A stretch of 64,000 nt of DNA from Janthinobacterium sp. SUN073. Its GTDB lineage: Bacteria; Pseudomonadota; Gammaproteobacteria; Burkholderiales; Burkholderiaceae_D. The DNA lies in assembly GCF_030397665.1 (NCBI RefSeq), contig NZ_JAPUBT010000001.1, positions 62,001 through 126,000 of the forward strand, in the 5' to 3' direction. Positions 25,955-38,473 of the stretch are shown here, one piece after another (position 1 is the stretch's first letter; every line of letters starts with the position of its first letter). The notes beneath the pieces are model-generated. The model did no database searches. It worked only from the letters and a program-made list of their open reading frames with translations, and was not told where the DNA came from. A program made the translations under genes and the position numbers.

Positions 25955-26448
25955 AAGGTATAACGCATCACGATGGCGTCCTCACGTTGCGAGTTGCTGG
26001 CCGGATAGTATCCCTTGCGCCGGCCGATCTGTTCAAATCCATAGCGCTGGTAAATATCGAGCGCGCGCACGTTCGACGGGCGCACTTCCAGCAGCATCGA
26101 TTCCATGCCCAGCTGGCGCGCGCAGGCGCAGGACTGCTGCAGCAGGAAGCGGCCCAGTCCCTGGCCCTGGATGGCGCCTTCGACGGCCACGTTCAGCAGG
26201 TGCGCCTCGTCGACGACCAGCATCAGCAAAAAGTAACCGAGCAGGGTGCCGTCCACGTCACGCAGCACCCAGGCCGGGTAGCCGCTCTTGAGCGAATCGA
26301 CGAAGTTGCCGTGCGTCCAGGGATGCGGATACACGCGCTGTTCCAGCGCCAGCACCTCAGCCAGGTCCGCCTCACGCATCGGCTGATAATCAAGCCGCAG
26401 CAAGTCCCAGTCTGCCGCGCTGTCCTGAACCGGGCCCGCTACGCTCAT
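25951..26448 (-). CDS. rimI: Ribosomal protein S18-alanine N-acetyltransferase RimI
   Basis: 165 residues, GNAT fold. Acetyl-CoA binding loop V-x-G-x-x-x-G-x-x-G (EGAIQGQGLGRFLL, about 97-110), LEVRPSNVRALDIYQRYGF towards the end, and YYPASNSQREDAIVM, all typical of RimI. A 20-residue N-terminal extension precedes the domain. The ATG at 26448 overlaps the tsaB stop (ATGA), and its own stop overlaps the next ATG. The upstream frame is open further but lies inside tsaB. Confidence 0.92.
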   Translation of the reverse strand: MSVAGPVQDSAADWDLLRLDYQPMREADLAEVLALEQRVYPHPWTHGNFVDSLKSGYPAWVLRDVDGTLLGYFLLMLVVDEAHLLNVAVEGAIQGQGLGRFLLQQSCACARQLGMESMLLEVRPSNVRALDIYQRYGFEQIGRRKGYYPASNSQREDAIVMRYTL

Positions 26449-27170
26449 TGCGCGGACTCCGCAGCGGCCTTGGCCAGTTGCATGTCGTGCCGTTCCGCGC
26501 TCGTATAGGCAATCTTGTTGCGCAAATACAAAGGCTGCGCCTCGGCCGCCGTCACGAATTGACCGGCCGCAAAGGCGATGCGCGCCAGCTGCGCCACCTG
26601 CACGGCGTGCGGCATGATGGCGGCGTCGGCCGTGGCGGCGCACGGCAGCGCGGCCAGCGCTTCGGCGTAGGCCGTAAAGCCGTTGCCGCAGCCAGCCACA
26701 TCGCCTTGCGGCGCCACGCCCGCCGGCGCGCTCAGGGCCGGCGGCAGGACGGCTTGCAAGCCATTTTGATAGTCATATTGCGCCCAGTACACTTCACCCA
26801 TGCGGGCGTCGAGCATGGTCACGATGTGTTGCGCGCCATGCTGCTGGTGGCAGGCGAGCGCCATGGCGTCGAGCGTGACGACGGGCACGACGGGCAGATT
26901 GGCGCCGTAGGCCAGGCCTTGGGCGATGCCGCAAGCCGTGCGCACGCCCGTAAACGAGCCGGGGCCGGAGCCGTAGGCGATGGCGTCGACATCGGCCAGG
27001 GTCACGCCCGCTTCGCCCAGCAATTCCTGCACCATCGGCAAGATCGACTGGGAATGCGTGCGCACGCCCGACGAGGCGCGGGACAGGACGACATCGCCGC
27101 GCAGCAAGGCGCAAGAGGCGAGTTCGGACGAAGTTTCAATAGCAAGCAGGGTGGGAAGTAAGGTAGGCAT
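26445..27170 (-). CDS. tsaB: tRNA threonylcarbamoyladenosine biosynthesis protein TsaB
   Basis: 241 residues. ASKHA-fold protein: LLAIETSSELASCALL at the start and YGSGPGSFTGVRTACGIAQGLAY (about 66-88), both hallmarks of TsaB. With TsaD and TsaE it makes t6A37 in ANN-decoding tRNAs. It is the first gene of an overlapping four-gene operon (tsaB, rimI, UDG-like, DUF1853). A perfect 20-bp palindrome lies 15 bases upstream of its ATG, near where its promoter or leader must be. Confidence 0.94.
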   Translation of the reverse strand: MPTLLPTLLAIETSSELASCALLRGDVVLSRASSGVRTHSQSILPMVQELLGEAGVTLADVDAIAYGSGPGSFTGVRTACGIAQGLAYGANLPVVPVVTLDAMALACHQQHGAQHIVTMLDARMGEVYWAQYDYQNGLQAVLPPALSAPAGVAPQGDVAGCGNGFTAYAEALAALPCAATADAAIMPHAVQVAQLARIAFAAGQFVTAAEAQPLYLRNKIAYTSAERHDMQLAKAAAESAQ

Positions 27171-27184
27171 GGCGTATTTTACCT

Positions 27185-27204
27185 TGCCGCGCCATGGCGC
27201 GGCA
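27185..27204. other. Perfect 20-bp palindrome upstream of tsaB
   Basis: TGCCGCGCCATGGCGCGGCA reads the same on both strands. It lies in the divergent spacer between tsaB and dapC, 15 bases from the tsaB start. It could be an operator or form a hairpin in the tsaB leader. No regulator is adjacent. The rest of the 260-base spacer shows nothing else recognisable. Confidence 0.55.
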
Positions 27205-27430
27205 CTCCCCGCTGCGGCCAGCCTGGAGCAGCCGTACAGCGATCAGGCCGATGCGGCTTGCACAGCGGGCCCGCGAGGACGGCTATAATGAAAGACGCAG
27301 CTAATTATTTGACCGGTATCAAGTCTGCCGTGCCAAGCAATCGTTCAGCCCGTTCAGCCATTACTAAGCAAAATTACCAAGCAACATCGCTCAGCAACAT
27401 CGCCTTTCCACTCTTGCCCTGGTCCGCTCC

Positions 27431-28660
27431 GTGAATCCACTTCTTGCCAAACTGCAACCATATCCATTCGAAAAGCTGCGCCAGCTGTTTGCCGGCGTGA
27501 CGGTCAACCCCGAGTATGCGCCCATCAGCCTGGGCATGGGCGAACCCAAGCACCCGACGCCGACCTTCATCGAGCAGGCATTGACCGACAACATCCATGG
27601 CCTGGCCAGCTATCCGACCACCATCGGTTCGGAAGCCTTGCGTACCGCCATCGCCGGCTGGCTGGAGCGCCGCTATGGCATCCCCAAGCTCAATCCTGCC
27701 ACGCAAATCCTGCCCGTGAATGGTTCGCGCGAAGCGCTGTTTGCGCTGGCGCAAACGGTGATCGATCCGTCGGCCGGCTCGCTCGTGATCAGCCCGAATC
27801 CGTTTTACCAGATCTATGAAGGCGCGGCCTACCTGGCCGGCGCCGAACCGTATTTCGTCAATTCCGATCCGGCGCGCAATTTCGGCTGCGACTATGACAG
27901 CGTGCCCGACCATATTTGGGAAAAAGTCAGGCTGCTGTTCCTGTGTTCGCCCGGCAACCCGACGGGCGCCGTGCTGACCCTGACAGACTGGGAACACCTG
28001 TTCGCCCTGTCCGAGCGCTATGATTTCGTCATCGCCGCCGACGAATGCTATTCCGAAATTTACCACGGCGACACGCCCCCGCTGGGCGCGCTGCAGGCGG
28101 CGCACATGCTGGGCCTGTCCACGATCGAGCGCCCATATGCGCGCCTGGTGGTGTTTTCCAGCCTGTCGAAGCGCTCGAACGTGCCCGGCATGCGCTCGGG
28201 CTTTGTCGCCGGCGACGCGGAAGTACTGAAAAAATTCCTGCTCTACCGAACCTACCACGGCGGCGCCATGAGCCCCGCCGTGCAGGCGGCCTCCGTCGCG
28301 GCCTGGAACGACGAAACCCATGTCGAGGAAAATCGCGCCAAGTACCGCGCCAAGTTCGACGCCATCACGCCGCTGCTGCAAGCGGTGATGGACGTGCAAT
28401 TGCCGGACGCCGGCTTCTACCTGTGGGCAGACGTCAGCCGCACGGGACTGTCCGACACCGAATTCGCGCAACGCCTGTACGCCGAATATAATGTCACGGT
28501 ATTGCCTGGCAGCTACCTGGCGCGCGACGCGCACGGCATCAATCCGGGCCGCAACCGCATCCGCATGGCCCTGGTGGCCGAAACGGCCGAAGGGCTGGAA
28601 GCCGCATTGCGCATAGTAAAATTCTGCCAGCAGCTTTCCGCATCCGCATCAACTCACTAA
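27431..28660 (+). CDS. dapC: Succinyldiaminopimelate transaminase DapC
   Basis: 409 residues, class I PLP aminotransferase. Core motifs: LGMGEPKHPTP, NGSREALFALAQ, CSPGNPTGAV (about 177-186), AADECYSEIY, and the PLP lysine in VFSSLSKRSNVPGMRSGF (about 244). Position directly before dapD identifies it as the DapC of the succinylase lysine/diaminopimelate pathway. Starts at GTG. dapD follows after 16 bases, so the two form an operon closed by the terminator at 29539. Confidence 0.93.
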   Translation: MNPLLAKLQPYPFEKLRQLFAGVTVNPEYAPISLGMGEPKHPTPTFIEQALTDNIHGLASYPTTIGSEALRTAIAGWLERRYGIPKLNPATQILPVNGSREALFALAQTVIDPSAGSLVISPNPFYQIYEGAAYLAGAEPYFVNSDPARNFGCDYDSVPDHIWEKVRLLFLCSPGNPTGAVLTLTDWEHLFALSERYDFVIAADECYSEIYHGDTPPLGALQAAHMLGLSTIERPYARLVVFSSLSKRSNVPGMRSGFVAGDAEVLKKFLLYRTYHGGAMSPAVQAASVAAWNDETHVEENRAKYRAKFDAITPLLQAVMDVQLPDAGFYLWADVSRTGLSDTEFAQRLYAEYNVTVLPGSYLARDAHGINPGRNRIRMALVAETAEGLEAALRIVKFCQQLSASASTH

Positions 28661-28676
28661 TTAATAAGACATCATC

Positions 28677-29504
28677 ATGAGCCAACAACTGCAAACCATC
28701 ATCGACCAGGCCTGGGAAAACCGCGCCGAGATCAATCCGCGCAATGGCACGGCCGAACTGCGCGACGCCGTCTCCCACGTCATCAATGGCCTGGACAACG
28801 GCAGCATCCGCGTGGCGGAAAAAACCTCCGGCGACTGGGTCGTCAACCAGTGGGTCAAGAAAGCCGTGCTGCTGTCGTTCCGCCTGGAAGACAACGTCGT
28901 CCTGCCATCCGATGGCACGATGCAGTTCTACGACAAGGTGCCGACCAAGTTCGCCAACTACACGGCAGAAGACTTCGCCAAAGGCGGTTTCCGCGTGGTG
29001 CCGCCAGCCGTTGCCCGCCGCGGCAGCTTCATCGCCAAGAACGTCGTGCTGATGCCGTCCTACGTCAACATCGGCGCCTACGTCGATGAAGGCGCCATGG
29101 TCGACACCTGGGCCACCGTCGGCTCCTGCGCCCAGATCGGCAAGAACGTCCACCTGTCCGGCGGCGTCGGCATCGGCGGCGTGCTGGAACCGATGCAAGC
29201 GAACCCGACCATCATCGAAGACAACTGCTTCATCGGCGCCCGCTCGGAAATCGTCGAAGGCGTGATCGTCGAAGAAAACTCGGTCATCTCGATGGGCGTG
29301 TACATCGGCCAGTCGACCAAGATCTACGACCGTGCCACGGGCGAAGTGACTTATGGCCGCGTGCCGGCCGGCTCCGTCGTGGTCTCGGGCAACCTGCCTT
29401 CGGAAGACGGCAAGTACTCGCTGTACTGCGCCGTCATCGTCAAGCGCGTGGATGCAAAAACCCGCGCAAAAACAGGTATCAACGAACTGCTGCGCGGTAT
29501 CTGA
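28677..29504 (+). CDS. dapD: Tetrahydrodipicolinate N-succinyltransferase DapD
   Basis: 275 residues, the normal length. The middle holds hexapeptide repeats of a left-handed beta helix (about 105-205: [38 protein letters not shown]). DapD transfers succinyl from succinyl-CoA to tetrahydrodipicolinate, the step before DapC. The ATG follows the dapC stop by 16 bases. C-terminus [25 protein letters not shown] is typical. Confidence 0.96.
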   Translation: MSQQLQTIIDQAWENRAEINPRNGTAELRDAVSHVINGLDNGSIRVAEKTSGDWVVNQWVKKAVLLSFRLEDNVVLPSDGTMQFYDKVPTKFANYTAEDFAKGGFRVVPPAVARRGSFIAKNVVLMPSYVNIGAYVDEGAMVDTWATVGSCAQIGKNVHLSGGVGIGGVLEPMQANPTIIEDNCFIGARSEIVEGVIVEENSVISMGVYIGQSTKIYDRATGEVTYGRVPAGSVVVSGNLPSEDGKYSLYCAVIVKRVDAKTRAKTGINELLRGI

Positions 29505-29538
29505 TAGCGGCGCCGCAAGGCGCACGTAGCACGCTGAA

Positions 29539-29564
29539 TGTCCCGCCCCGGCGGGACATTTTCA
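29539..29564 (+). terminator. Rho-independent terminator after dapD
   Basis: TGTCCCGCC (29539-29547), CC loop, GGCGGGACA (29550-29558), then TTTTCATTT. Strong GC stem followed by a T-rich tract on the plus strand, ending dapC-dapD. Confidence 0.92.
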
Positions 29565-29626
29565 TTTCCAGAACACAACTTCAATCGTCCCGCCCCCGCT
29601 TCTCATCCTGTCCTATACTGGATGGC

Positions 29627-31174
29627 ATGAATACTCCTCCCGTATTGATCGTCGGCGCCGGTCCTACCGGCCTCATGCTTGCCCTGCGCCTGGCGCGCCA
29701 TGGCGTCGATTGCCGCATCATCGACAAGAACAGCGGTCCGGGCCAGGCGTCGCGGGCCATGGCCGTGCATGCGCGCACGCTGGAGTTTTACCAGCAGCTG
29801 GGCTTTGCCGATGAGCTCGTCAGCCTGGGCATCAAGATCAATGCCATGCACATCCATGAAGGCGGCGAGGAGCTGGTGAAACTGGCGCTGGGCGAGATCG
29901 GCGAAGGGCTGAGCCCCTACCCTTTCGTGCTGAGCCTGCCGCAAGACGAGCATGAACGCTTTCTTGTCAGCAAGCTGGCGGCGGCCGGCGTGCATGTGGA
30001 ATGGAATGTGGCGCTGGACCTGTGGACGCAGGACGATAGCGAAGTGCAAGCCATCCTGCTCAAGGATGATGAGCGACAATATTGTACGTTTGACTATATC
30101 TGCGGCTGCGACGGCGCTCGCAGCAAGGTCCGCGAAATCGCCGGTGTCGACTTTTCCGGCGGTACCTACGACCACCTGTACTATGTTGCCGATGCGCAAG
30201 TGGCCGGCAAGAATACGGATTTGCACGCCCACCTGGGCGCGAACTCTTTCGCCCTGATGCTGCCCGTGCGCACCAGCGGCATGCAGCGCCTGATCGGCAT
30301 CCTGCCCGACCGCCCCGATGGCGCGCCCGCGCCCGTGTTTGACGATGTGCGCGGCGACGTGGAAAGCCTGCTGGGCATCCAGGTCGAGCACGTGAACTGG
30401 TTTTCCACGTATAAAGTGCACCACCGCGTGGCGGCGCAGTTCCGCGCGCGGCGCTGCTTCATCCTCGGCGACGCGGCCCATCTGCACAGCCCCGTGGGCG
30501 GCCAGGGCATGAACACGGGCCTGGGCGACGCCGTCAACCTGGCCTGGAAACTGGCGCAAAAGCTGCACGGCCAGAGCAACGACGCCTTGCTCGACACCTA
30601 TGAAAGCGAGCGCATCGTGTTTGCCCGCAAACTCGTCGCCACCACCGACCGCGCCTTCCAGGCCATCGTCGCGCAAGGCATGGCCGGGCAATTCCTGCGG
30701 CGCTGGCTGGTGCCGCACGCGCTGCCCTTCCTCTCGGGCTTCGAACGGGCGCGCCGTTTGCTCTTCAAGACCGTGTCGCAAATCGAGATCAGCTATGAAG
30801 ACAGCGCCCTGTCCGCCGGCCATGCGGAGTACCTGCGCGGCGGCGACCGCCTGCCGTGGTTCTCCGACGGCACGCAAGACAATTTCACGGCCCTGCGCAG
30901 CATGGATTGGCAATTGCACATCTATGGCGAGCCGGCGCCCGAACTGCTCGACGAAGCGCGCGTACTGAAACTGCCCGTGCATTGCTACACGTTCAATGTC
31001 GCCGCCAAACTGGCCGGCCTGGGCCGCGATGCGGCCTACCTGGTGCGCCCGGACGGCCACATCGCGCTGGCCCTGCACCAGCAGGAAGGCGGCGCCCTGC
31101 GTGCCCTGGCCTTGCGACTGGGCCTGCATTTCGGTCCGGCGGAGACAGGCAAGGCGGCGCCACGGCCCGTGTAA
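29627..31174 (+). CDS. FAD-dependent aromatic-type monooxygenase
   Basis: 515 residues. Class A flavoprotein monooxygenase: Rossmann GxGxxG (VLIVGAGPTGLMLAL, 6-20), the NADPH-site CGCDGARSKVRE (about 163-174) and the FAD ribityl motif FILGDAAHLHSPVGGQGMNTGLGDA (about 281-305, shown in part). A C-terminal thioredoxin-like domain follows (PheA/TfdB/MhpA-like layout). It hydroxylates an aromatic ring; which one is unknown. No catabolic genes adjoin it and it is transcribed alone between dapD and the toxin-antitoxin pair. Confidence 0.88.
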   Translation: MNTPPVLIVGAGPTGLMLALRLARHGVDCRIIDKNSGPGQASRAMAVHARTLEFYQQLGFADELVSLGIKINAMHIHEGGEELVKLALGEIGEGLSPYPFVLSLPQDEHERFLVSKLAAAGVHVEWNVALDLWTQDDSEVQAILLKDDERQYCTFDYICGCDGARSKVREIAGVDFSGGTYDHLYYVADAQVAGKNTDLHAHLGANSFALMLPVRTSGMQRLIGILPDRPDGAPAPVFDDVRGDVESLLGIQVEHVNWFSTYKVHHRVAAQFRARRCFILGDAAHLHSPVGGQGMNTGLGDAVNLAWKLAQKLHGQSNDALLDTYESERIVFARKLVATTDRAFQAIVAQGMAGQFLRRWLVPHALPFLSGFERARRLLFKTVSQIEISYEDSALSAGHAEYLRGGDRLPWFSDGTQDNFTALRSMDWQLHIYGEPAPELLDEARVLKLPVHCYTFNVAAKLAGLGRDAAYLVRPDGHIALALHQQEGGALRALALRLGLHFGPAETGKAAPRPV

Positions 31175-31289
31175 GAAACAAGGCAGCAGGTTTGTGCTGC
31201 ATCAAGGCGGATGGATTTAATTTCCTTGCTTTGTTTGCTTTGTTTGACTTCGTGTCCTATGCTGAAACATGCATTACAAGGAATTGGCC

Positions 31290-32006
31290 ATGTCGAACAC
31301 ATCAAACACACGGCGCCCTGCCGGCAATGGCAACACCAGCACAATTGATGAGGCAGCCACCGAGGCCGCGCACGCTCCAACCGTGTCCTTGCTGACCAGG
31401 CAACTGGCGGAAACGCTCGCTGCCAGCGCCACTGGCTGGCGTTTCAACATTGCACAAGACACTTTCCAGGAAGCCTATGCATCGCTGCTCGACGCCGTGC
31501 CGCGCGACGACCGCCCCGCGCTGCTGGCGCAAATGCGGCGCGACCTCGATATCGTGGCCGAGCGCGAACTGAACCTGGATTCAGACAACGACGCACAGAC
31601 AGGCCACGTCAGCACCCTGCAATTCATGCGCAACCTGGAAGAACAGGAACGGCAGCAGCGTGAAAAAGACCTGGCCTCGCACAGCTTGCTGTCTGGCGCC
31701 GAATTGCGCGCCCGACTGAAAGTCACGCCGCAGGCACTCAGTGCTGCACTCAAAGCCAGACGCCTGTTCGCCCTGCGCGGCGCTTCGGGTGAATATGTCT
31801 ATCCGGCATTTTTCGCCGATCCCCGCCACGACCGCCACACCCTGGAAAAAATCAGCAAAATCCTCGGCGACTTGCCGGGCGCCGCCAAATGGGATTTTTT
31901 TACCATCCCGCGCCTGTCGCTGGGCGGCAAGTCGCCGCTGGAAGCCTTGGCCAAAGGCAAACTCGATGCCGTGATGGCAGCCGCCCGCGCCTGCGCTGAC
32001 GAATAG
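31290..32006 (+). CDS. Large Xre/MbcA/ParS-type antitoxin partner of the RES toxin
   Basis: 238 residues. An upstream ATG at 31269 is in frame, but AAGGA stands 7 bases before the one at 31290. The N-terminal 100 residues are unusual for the family. A helix-turn-helix-like segment (ELRARLKVTPQALSAALKARR, split here) lies at about 142-162, and the C-terminus (LSLGGKSPLEALAKGKLDAV) matches the toxin-binding end of Xre-MbcA-ParS proteins (G-x-x-P-L-E-A-L-x-x-G). It is 10 bases from the RES gene. Inferred role: neutralising the toxin and repressing the operon. Confidence 0.75.
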   Translation: MSNTSNTRRPAGNGNTSTIDEAATEAAHAPTVSLLTRQLAETLAASATGWRFNIAQDTFQEAYASLLDAVPRDDRPALLAQMRRDLDIVAERELNLDSDNDAQTGHVSTLQFMRNLEEQERQQREKDLASHSLLSGAELRARLKVTPQALSAALKARRLFALRGASGEYVYPAFFADPRHDRHTLEKISKILGDLPGAAKWDFFTIPRLSLGGKSPLEALAKGKLDAVMAAARACADE

Positions 32007-32016
32007 CACCGCGACC

Positions 32017-32625
32017 GTGGCAATCTTGCGCCTGCCCCGCCTGCCACAACTGCCCGCAGCGCTAAAGACGGTGCGCTGCGATCCCGCCGCCTTGTGCCGG
32101 GTTTCCGGCCACGCCACGGGCGAACCCTATTTTGGCAGGGCGAACACCTATCGCTTCGACGATCCCCACTCGCAAGCGGCGGCCCGCTTCGGCACCTGCT
32201 ACCTGGGCGCGTCGCTGGCCGTGGCCCTTGCCGAAACCTTGCTACATGACCGCAAGCCTATCCGCAACCACTTCATCGTCGGCCTGACCGTGATACAGGC
32301 GCGCTTTGTCATACGGCTCACGGGAGAAACGCTCGTCCTGGCCGACTTGACGGGTGCGGCCCTCAGGAAGCTGGGAGGTCACGCGGGACTCAGCGGCACA
32401 TCGTCGTATCAAACCACCAAAGCCTGGTCGGCCGCCATTCATGCGCATCCGGATGAGGTAGATGGCATGCTCTACATGTCGCGCCACAAGAATGATGAAA
32501 CGGCCGTTGTGCTGTTCCACCGCGCCGCGCCCAAGTTGGCGATGGCATCCGCCACACCGCTATCGGTCCATCCGGACTTCGGCCAGGTGGCCACTCAACT
32601 GGGCATCCGCGGCGCCTGGCCCTGA
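32017..32625 (+). CDS. RES domain toxin (NAD+-degrading)
   Basis: 202 residues. RES family layout: R28 in LCRVSG, R57 followed by FGTCYLG (58-64), E73 in ALAETLL, and a final S/H-rich strand. In MbcT and ParT these residues bind and split NAD+ (phosphorolysis or ADP-ribosyl transfer). Starts at GTG 10 bases after the antitoxin gene, so translation is coupled. Together the pair is a type II toxin-antitoxin module. It lies between dapD and the yffB-like gene, a place where related genomes have neither. Confidence 0.85.
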   Translation: MAILRLPRLPQLPAALKTVRCDPAALCRVSGHATGEPYFGRANTYRFDDPHSQAAARFGTCYLGASLAVALAETLLHDRKPIRNHFIVGLTVIQARFVIRLTGETLVLADLTGAALRKLGGHAGLSGTSSYQTTKAWSAAIHAHPDEVDGMLYMSRHKNDETAVVLFHRAAPKLAMASATPLSVHPDFGQVATQLGIRGAWP

Positions 32626-32763
32626 ACTGCCCGGAACATGCAACCGTGTTGCACTGCCGCATCGACTGCGCATCGACTGTATAATGGCGGCTACCATCGC
32701 ATTTTTCCCTGGCGCAAGCGCCGCGATCAAGCGAACCGCATTCATTCCCCCTTGGCCCTACCC

Positions 32764-34291
<1,528 letters not shown>

Positions 34292-34347
34292 ACCAGAATA
34301 CCGAGGCCCGTCACGGCGGGCCAGAACACCGTCTTTTCGAGAATGCC

Positions 34348-35238
34348 ATGACCCCGAACCCGTTTTCCACGCCACGCGACCTACTGCGCTACGCCGTTAC
34401 CCGTTTTAATACCGCCAAGCTGTTTTTCGGCCACGGCAGCGCCGAAGCGTTCGACGAAGCGGCCTATCTGATCCTGCACACCTTGAAGTTGCCGCTCGAC
34501 AAGCTCGAACCGTTTCTCGACGCCAAATTGCTGCCGTCGGAAATCGCCAGCGTCATGACGGTCATCGACCGCCGCAGCATCGACCGCGTGCCGGCCGCCT
34601 ACATCACCAAGGAAGGCTGGCTGGGCACGTATAACTTCTACGTGGACGAGCGCGTGATCGTGCCCCGCTCCTTCATCGCCGAGCTGATCCCTGAATACTT
34701 CTCGCCATGGGTGGCGGAACCGGAAGCGGTGGAAAACATCCTGGAACTGTGCACCGGCTCGGGTTGCCTATCCATCATGATGGCCGACGCCTTCCCCAAC
34801 GCCAGCGTCGATGCGGTGGACATTTCCGCCGACGCGCTGGCCGTCGCCAAGCGCAACGTCGACACATACAAATTGCAAGACAGAGTCAAGCTGATCGAAT
34901 CGGACCTGTACACCAACGTGCCGGCCAAGAAATATGATTTGATCATCAGCAACCCGCCGTACGTGAATTCCGCGTCGATGGGCACGCTGCCCCAGGAATA
35001 CCTGGCCGAACCGCAAATCGCCCTCGACGGCGGCAGCGACGGCATGGACCTGGTGCGCAAGATCATCGCCGGCGCGGCCGAACGCCTGACGGACGACGGC
35101 ATCCTGATGATTGAAATCGGCAACGAACGCGCCTACGCGGAAGCGGCCTTCGGCGAGCTGGGCCTGACCTGGCTGACGACCAGCGCCGGCGACGACATGG
35201 TATTCCTGCTGACGGCCGAGCAGTTGAAGCTGGGTTAA
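34348..35238 (+). CDS. prmB: Ribosomal protein L3 N5-glutamine methyltransferase PrmB
   Basis: 296 residues. SAM-binding ELCTGSGCLSIMMADAFP (about 131-148) and the catalytic NPPY loop (ISNPPYVNS, about 206-214) are present. Methylates Q150 of ribosomal protein L3 in E. coli. The distinction from PrmC rests on the N-terminal SIDRVPAAYITKEGWLGTYNFYVDERVIVPRSF (split), typical of PrmB. ATG at 34348. Close to dapE (56 bases), the usual order in this lineage. Confidence 0.92.
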   Translation: MTPNPFSTPRDLLRYAVTRFNTAKLFFGHGSAEAFDEAAYLILHTLKLPLDKLEPFLDAKLLPSEIASVMTVIDRRSIDRVPAAYITKEGWLGTYNFYVDERVIVPRSFIAELIPEYFSPWVAEPEAVENILELCTGSGCLSIMMADAFPNASVDAVDISADALAVAKRNVDTYKLQDRVKLIESDLYTNVPAKKYDLIISNPPYVNSASMGTLPQEYLAEPQIALDGGSDGMDLVRKIIAGAAERLTDDGILMIEIGNERAYAEAAFGELGLTWLTTSAGDDMVFLLTAEQLKLG

Positions 35239-35279
35239 TTGACAAACGCACTACCTCACTCAACCCAACTGCAAATGCC

Positions 35280-35306
35280 GGGGTCGGACCCTCAGGGTCC
35301 GACCCC
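35280..35306. repeat. 27-bp perfect inverted repeat, family copy B
   Basis: GGGGTCGGACCC, TCA, GGGTCCGACCCC. Same as the copy at 24094 except for one compensatory A-to-G/T-to-C pair. Lies in the 100-base gap between prmB and the ABC-F gene. Confidence 0.8.
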
Positions 35307-35342
35307 AGGTTTGCGCCTTTGGGTTAAAACGCAAAGAAAAAA

Positions 35343-37337
<1,995 letters not shown>

Positions 37338-37350
37338 TCAGGCAACGACA

Positions 37351-37377
37351 AAAGACGACCTCCGGGTCGTCTTTTTT
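37351..37377. terminator. Bidirectional terminator between ABC-F and cheW
   Basis: AAAGACGACC (37351-37360) pairs with GGTCGTCTTT (37365-37374), then a T-run on the plus strand and an A-run on the other side. Acts for both convergent genes. Confidence 0.88.
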
Positions 37378-37878
37378 TCAGGCTGCCTGCATGGGACTGG
37401 GACTGCGGATGGCCATCAGGCGGTCGATGTCGACGAGGATCAATCTGCGTCCCGCCAGCGTGCCCAGGCCCAGCAGATAATCGGCTTCCGCCGCGCCCAG
37501 GCCGGGCACGGCGGCGATGTCGCTGGCGGCCAGGCTGACGATGTCGGTGACGCCATCGACCACCATGCCCATCACGCCATTACTCAGCTGCAAGATGATC
37601 ACGTCGGTGGACGGGTCGGGCGTACCCTGGGCGCTGCCGAACGCGGCGCGCATGTCGACGATGGGGATGATCACGCCGCGCGAGACGGCCACGCTGCGCA
37701 GCACCTCCCCTTCCGAAGAAAAGCGGTCGAGTTCCTTCAGCGGGCGCAATTCCCGCACGCAGCGGTAATCGAGGCCGTATTCCAGGCCGCCCAGCCGGAA
37801 GCTCAAGTACTGCGTCAGGTATTGCGCGGTGCTGTGTTCCGCCGTTGCTGCGGCGCCAGGCGTCGTCGTGGGCTGCAT
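37378..37878 (-). CDS. cheW: Stand-alone CheW-like chemotaxis coupling protein
   Basis: 166 residues. CheW fold: YLSFRLGGLEYGLDYRCVRE, then RGVIIPIVDMRAAFG, and a final LILVDIDRLM. The N-terminal 30 residues are an alanine/threonine-rich tail. CheW links chemoreceptors to CheA. No cheA, receptor or other chemotaxis gene adjoins it, so it may serve a separate receptor array. ATG at 37878 has AAGGAA upstream; an open extension upstream lacks such support. Confidence 0.88.
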   Translation of the reverse strand: MQPTTTPGAAATAEHSTAQYLTQYLSFRLGGLEYGLDYRCVRELRPLKELDRFSSEGEVLRSVAVSRGVIIPIVDMRAAFGSAQGTPDPSTDVIILQLSNGVMGMVVDGVTDIVSLAASDIAAVPGLGAAEADYLLGLGTLAGRRLILVDIDRLMAIRSPSPMQAA

Positions 37879-38074
37879 GGTGTTCCTTTCATCCGGTAAG
37901 CGCTGCCAGGATGCGCAGTGGCGCAACGTTGGCCCCATGCTAACCAGCATCACCGCTAGCGGCGTTGAGAAACATCAACTTTCCCGGAAGGCATGCGTAC
38001 TCTCACTGCCCTGGCTTGCGCCGGCGCAGCCATCTTCCCTTACAATACCCCCATCGTTTCCCCACAGGCAGGCC

Positions 38075-38473
38075 ATGCAACACCTCGTCAATCCCGCTGA
38101 AGTTGAATTTTCCGCCATCCGCGCCCAGGGGCCCGGCGGGCAGAATGTCAACAAGGTGTCCAGCGCCATCCATTTGCGCTTCCCCATCGCCGCTTCGTCG
38201 CTGCCGGAAGCGTACAAGGAGCGGCTGCTGGCCCTGCGCGACAGCCGCATCAGCAAGGATGGCGTGCTGGTGCTCAAGGCGCAGCAGTCGCGCAGCCAGG
38301 AGCAGAACAAGGAAGAAGCCTTGCGGCGCTTGCAGGAAATCATCGACAGCGTCACCTTCCTGCCCGCCGTGCGGCGCGCCACCAAGCCCACGCGCAGCTC
38401 GCAGCGGCGCCGCCTCGACAGCAAGAGCACGCACAGCGTCCTCAAGCAATCACGTGGCAAGGTGATCGACTGA
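38075..38473 (+). CDS. arfB: Alternative ribosome-rescue factor ArfB
   Basis: 132 residues. Carries the GGQ motif (GPGGQNVNK, about 19-27) of class I release factors and a basic C-terminal tail (RRATKPTRSSQRRRLDSKST) that enters the empty mRNA channel. Length is typical for ArfB/YaeJ. It hydrolyses peptidyl-tRNA on stalled non-stop ribosomes. Convergent with the FapA-like gene, whose stop codon begins at the next base. Confidence 0.93.
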   Translation: MQHLVNPAEVEFSAIRAQGPGGQNVNKVSSAIHLRFPIAASSLPEAYKERLLALRDSRISKDGVLVLKAQQSRSQEQNKEEALRRLQEIIDSVTFLPAVRRATKPTRSSQRRRLDSKSTHSVLKQSRGKVID

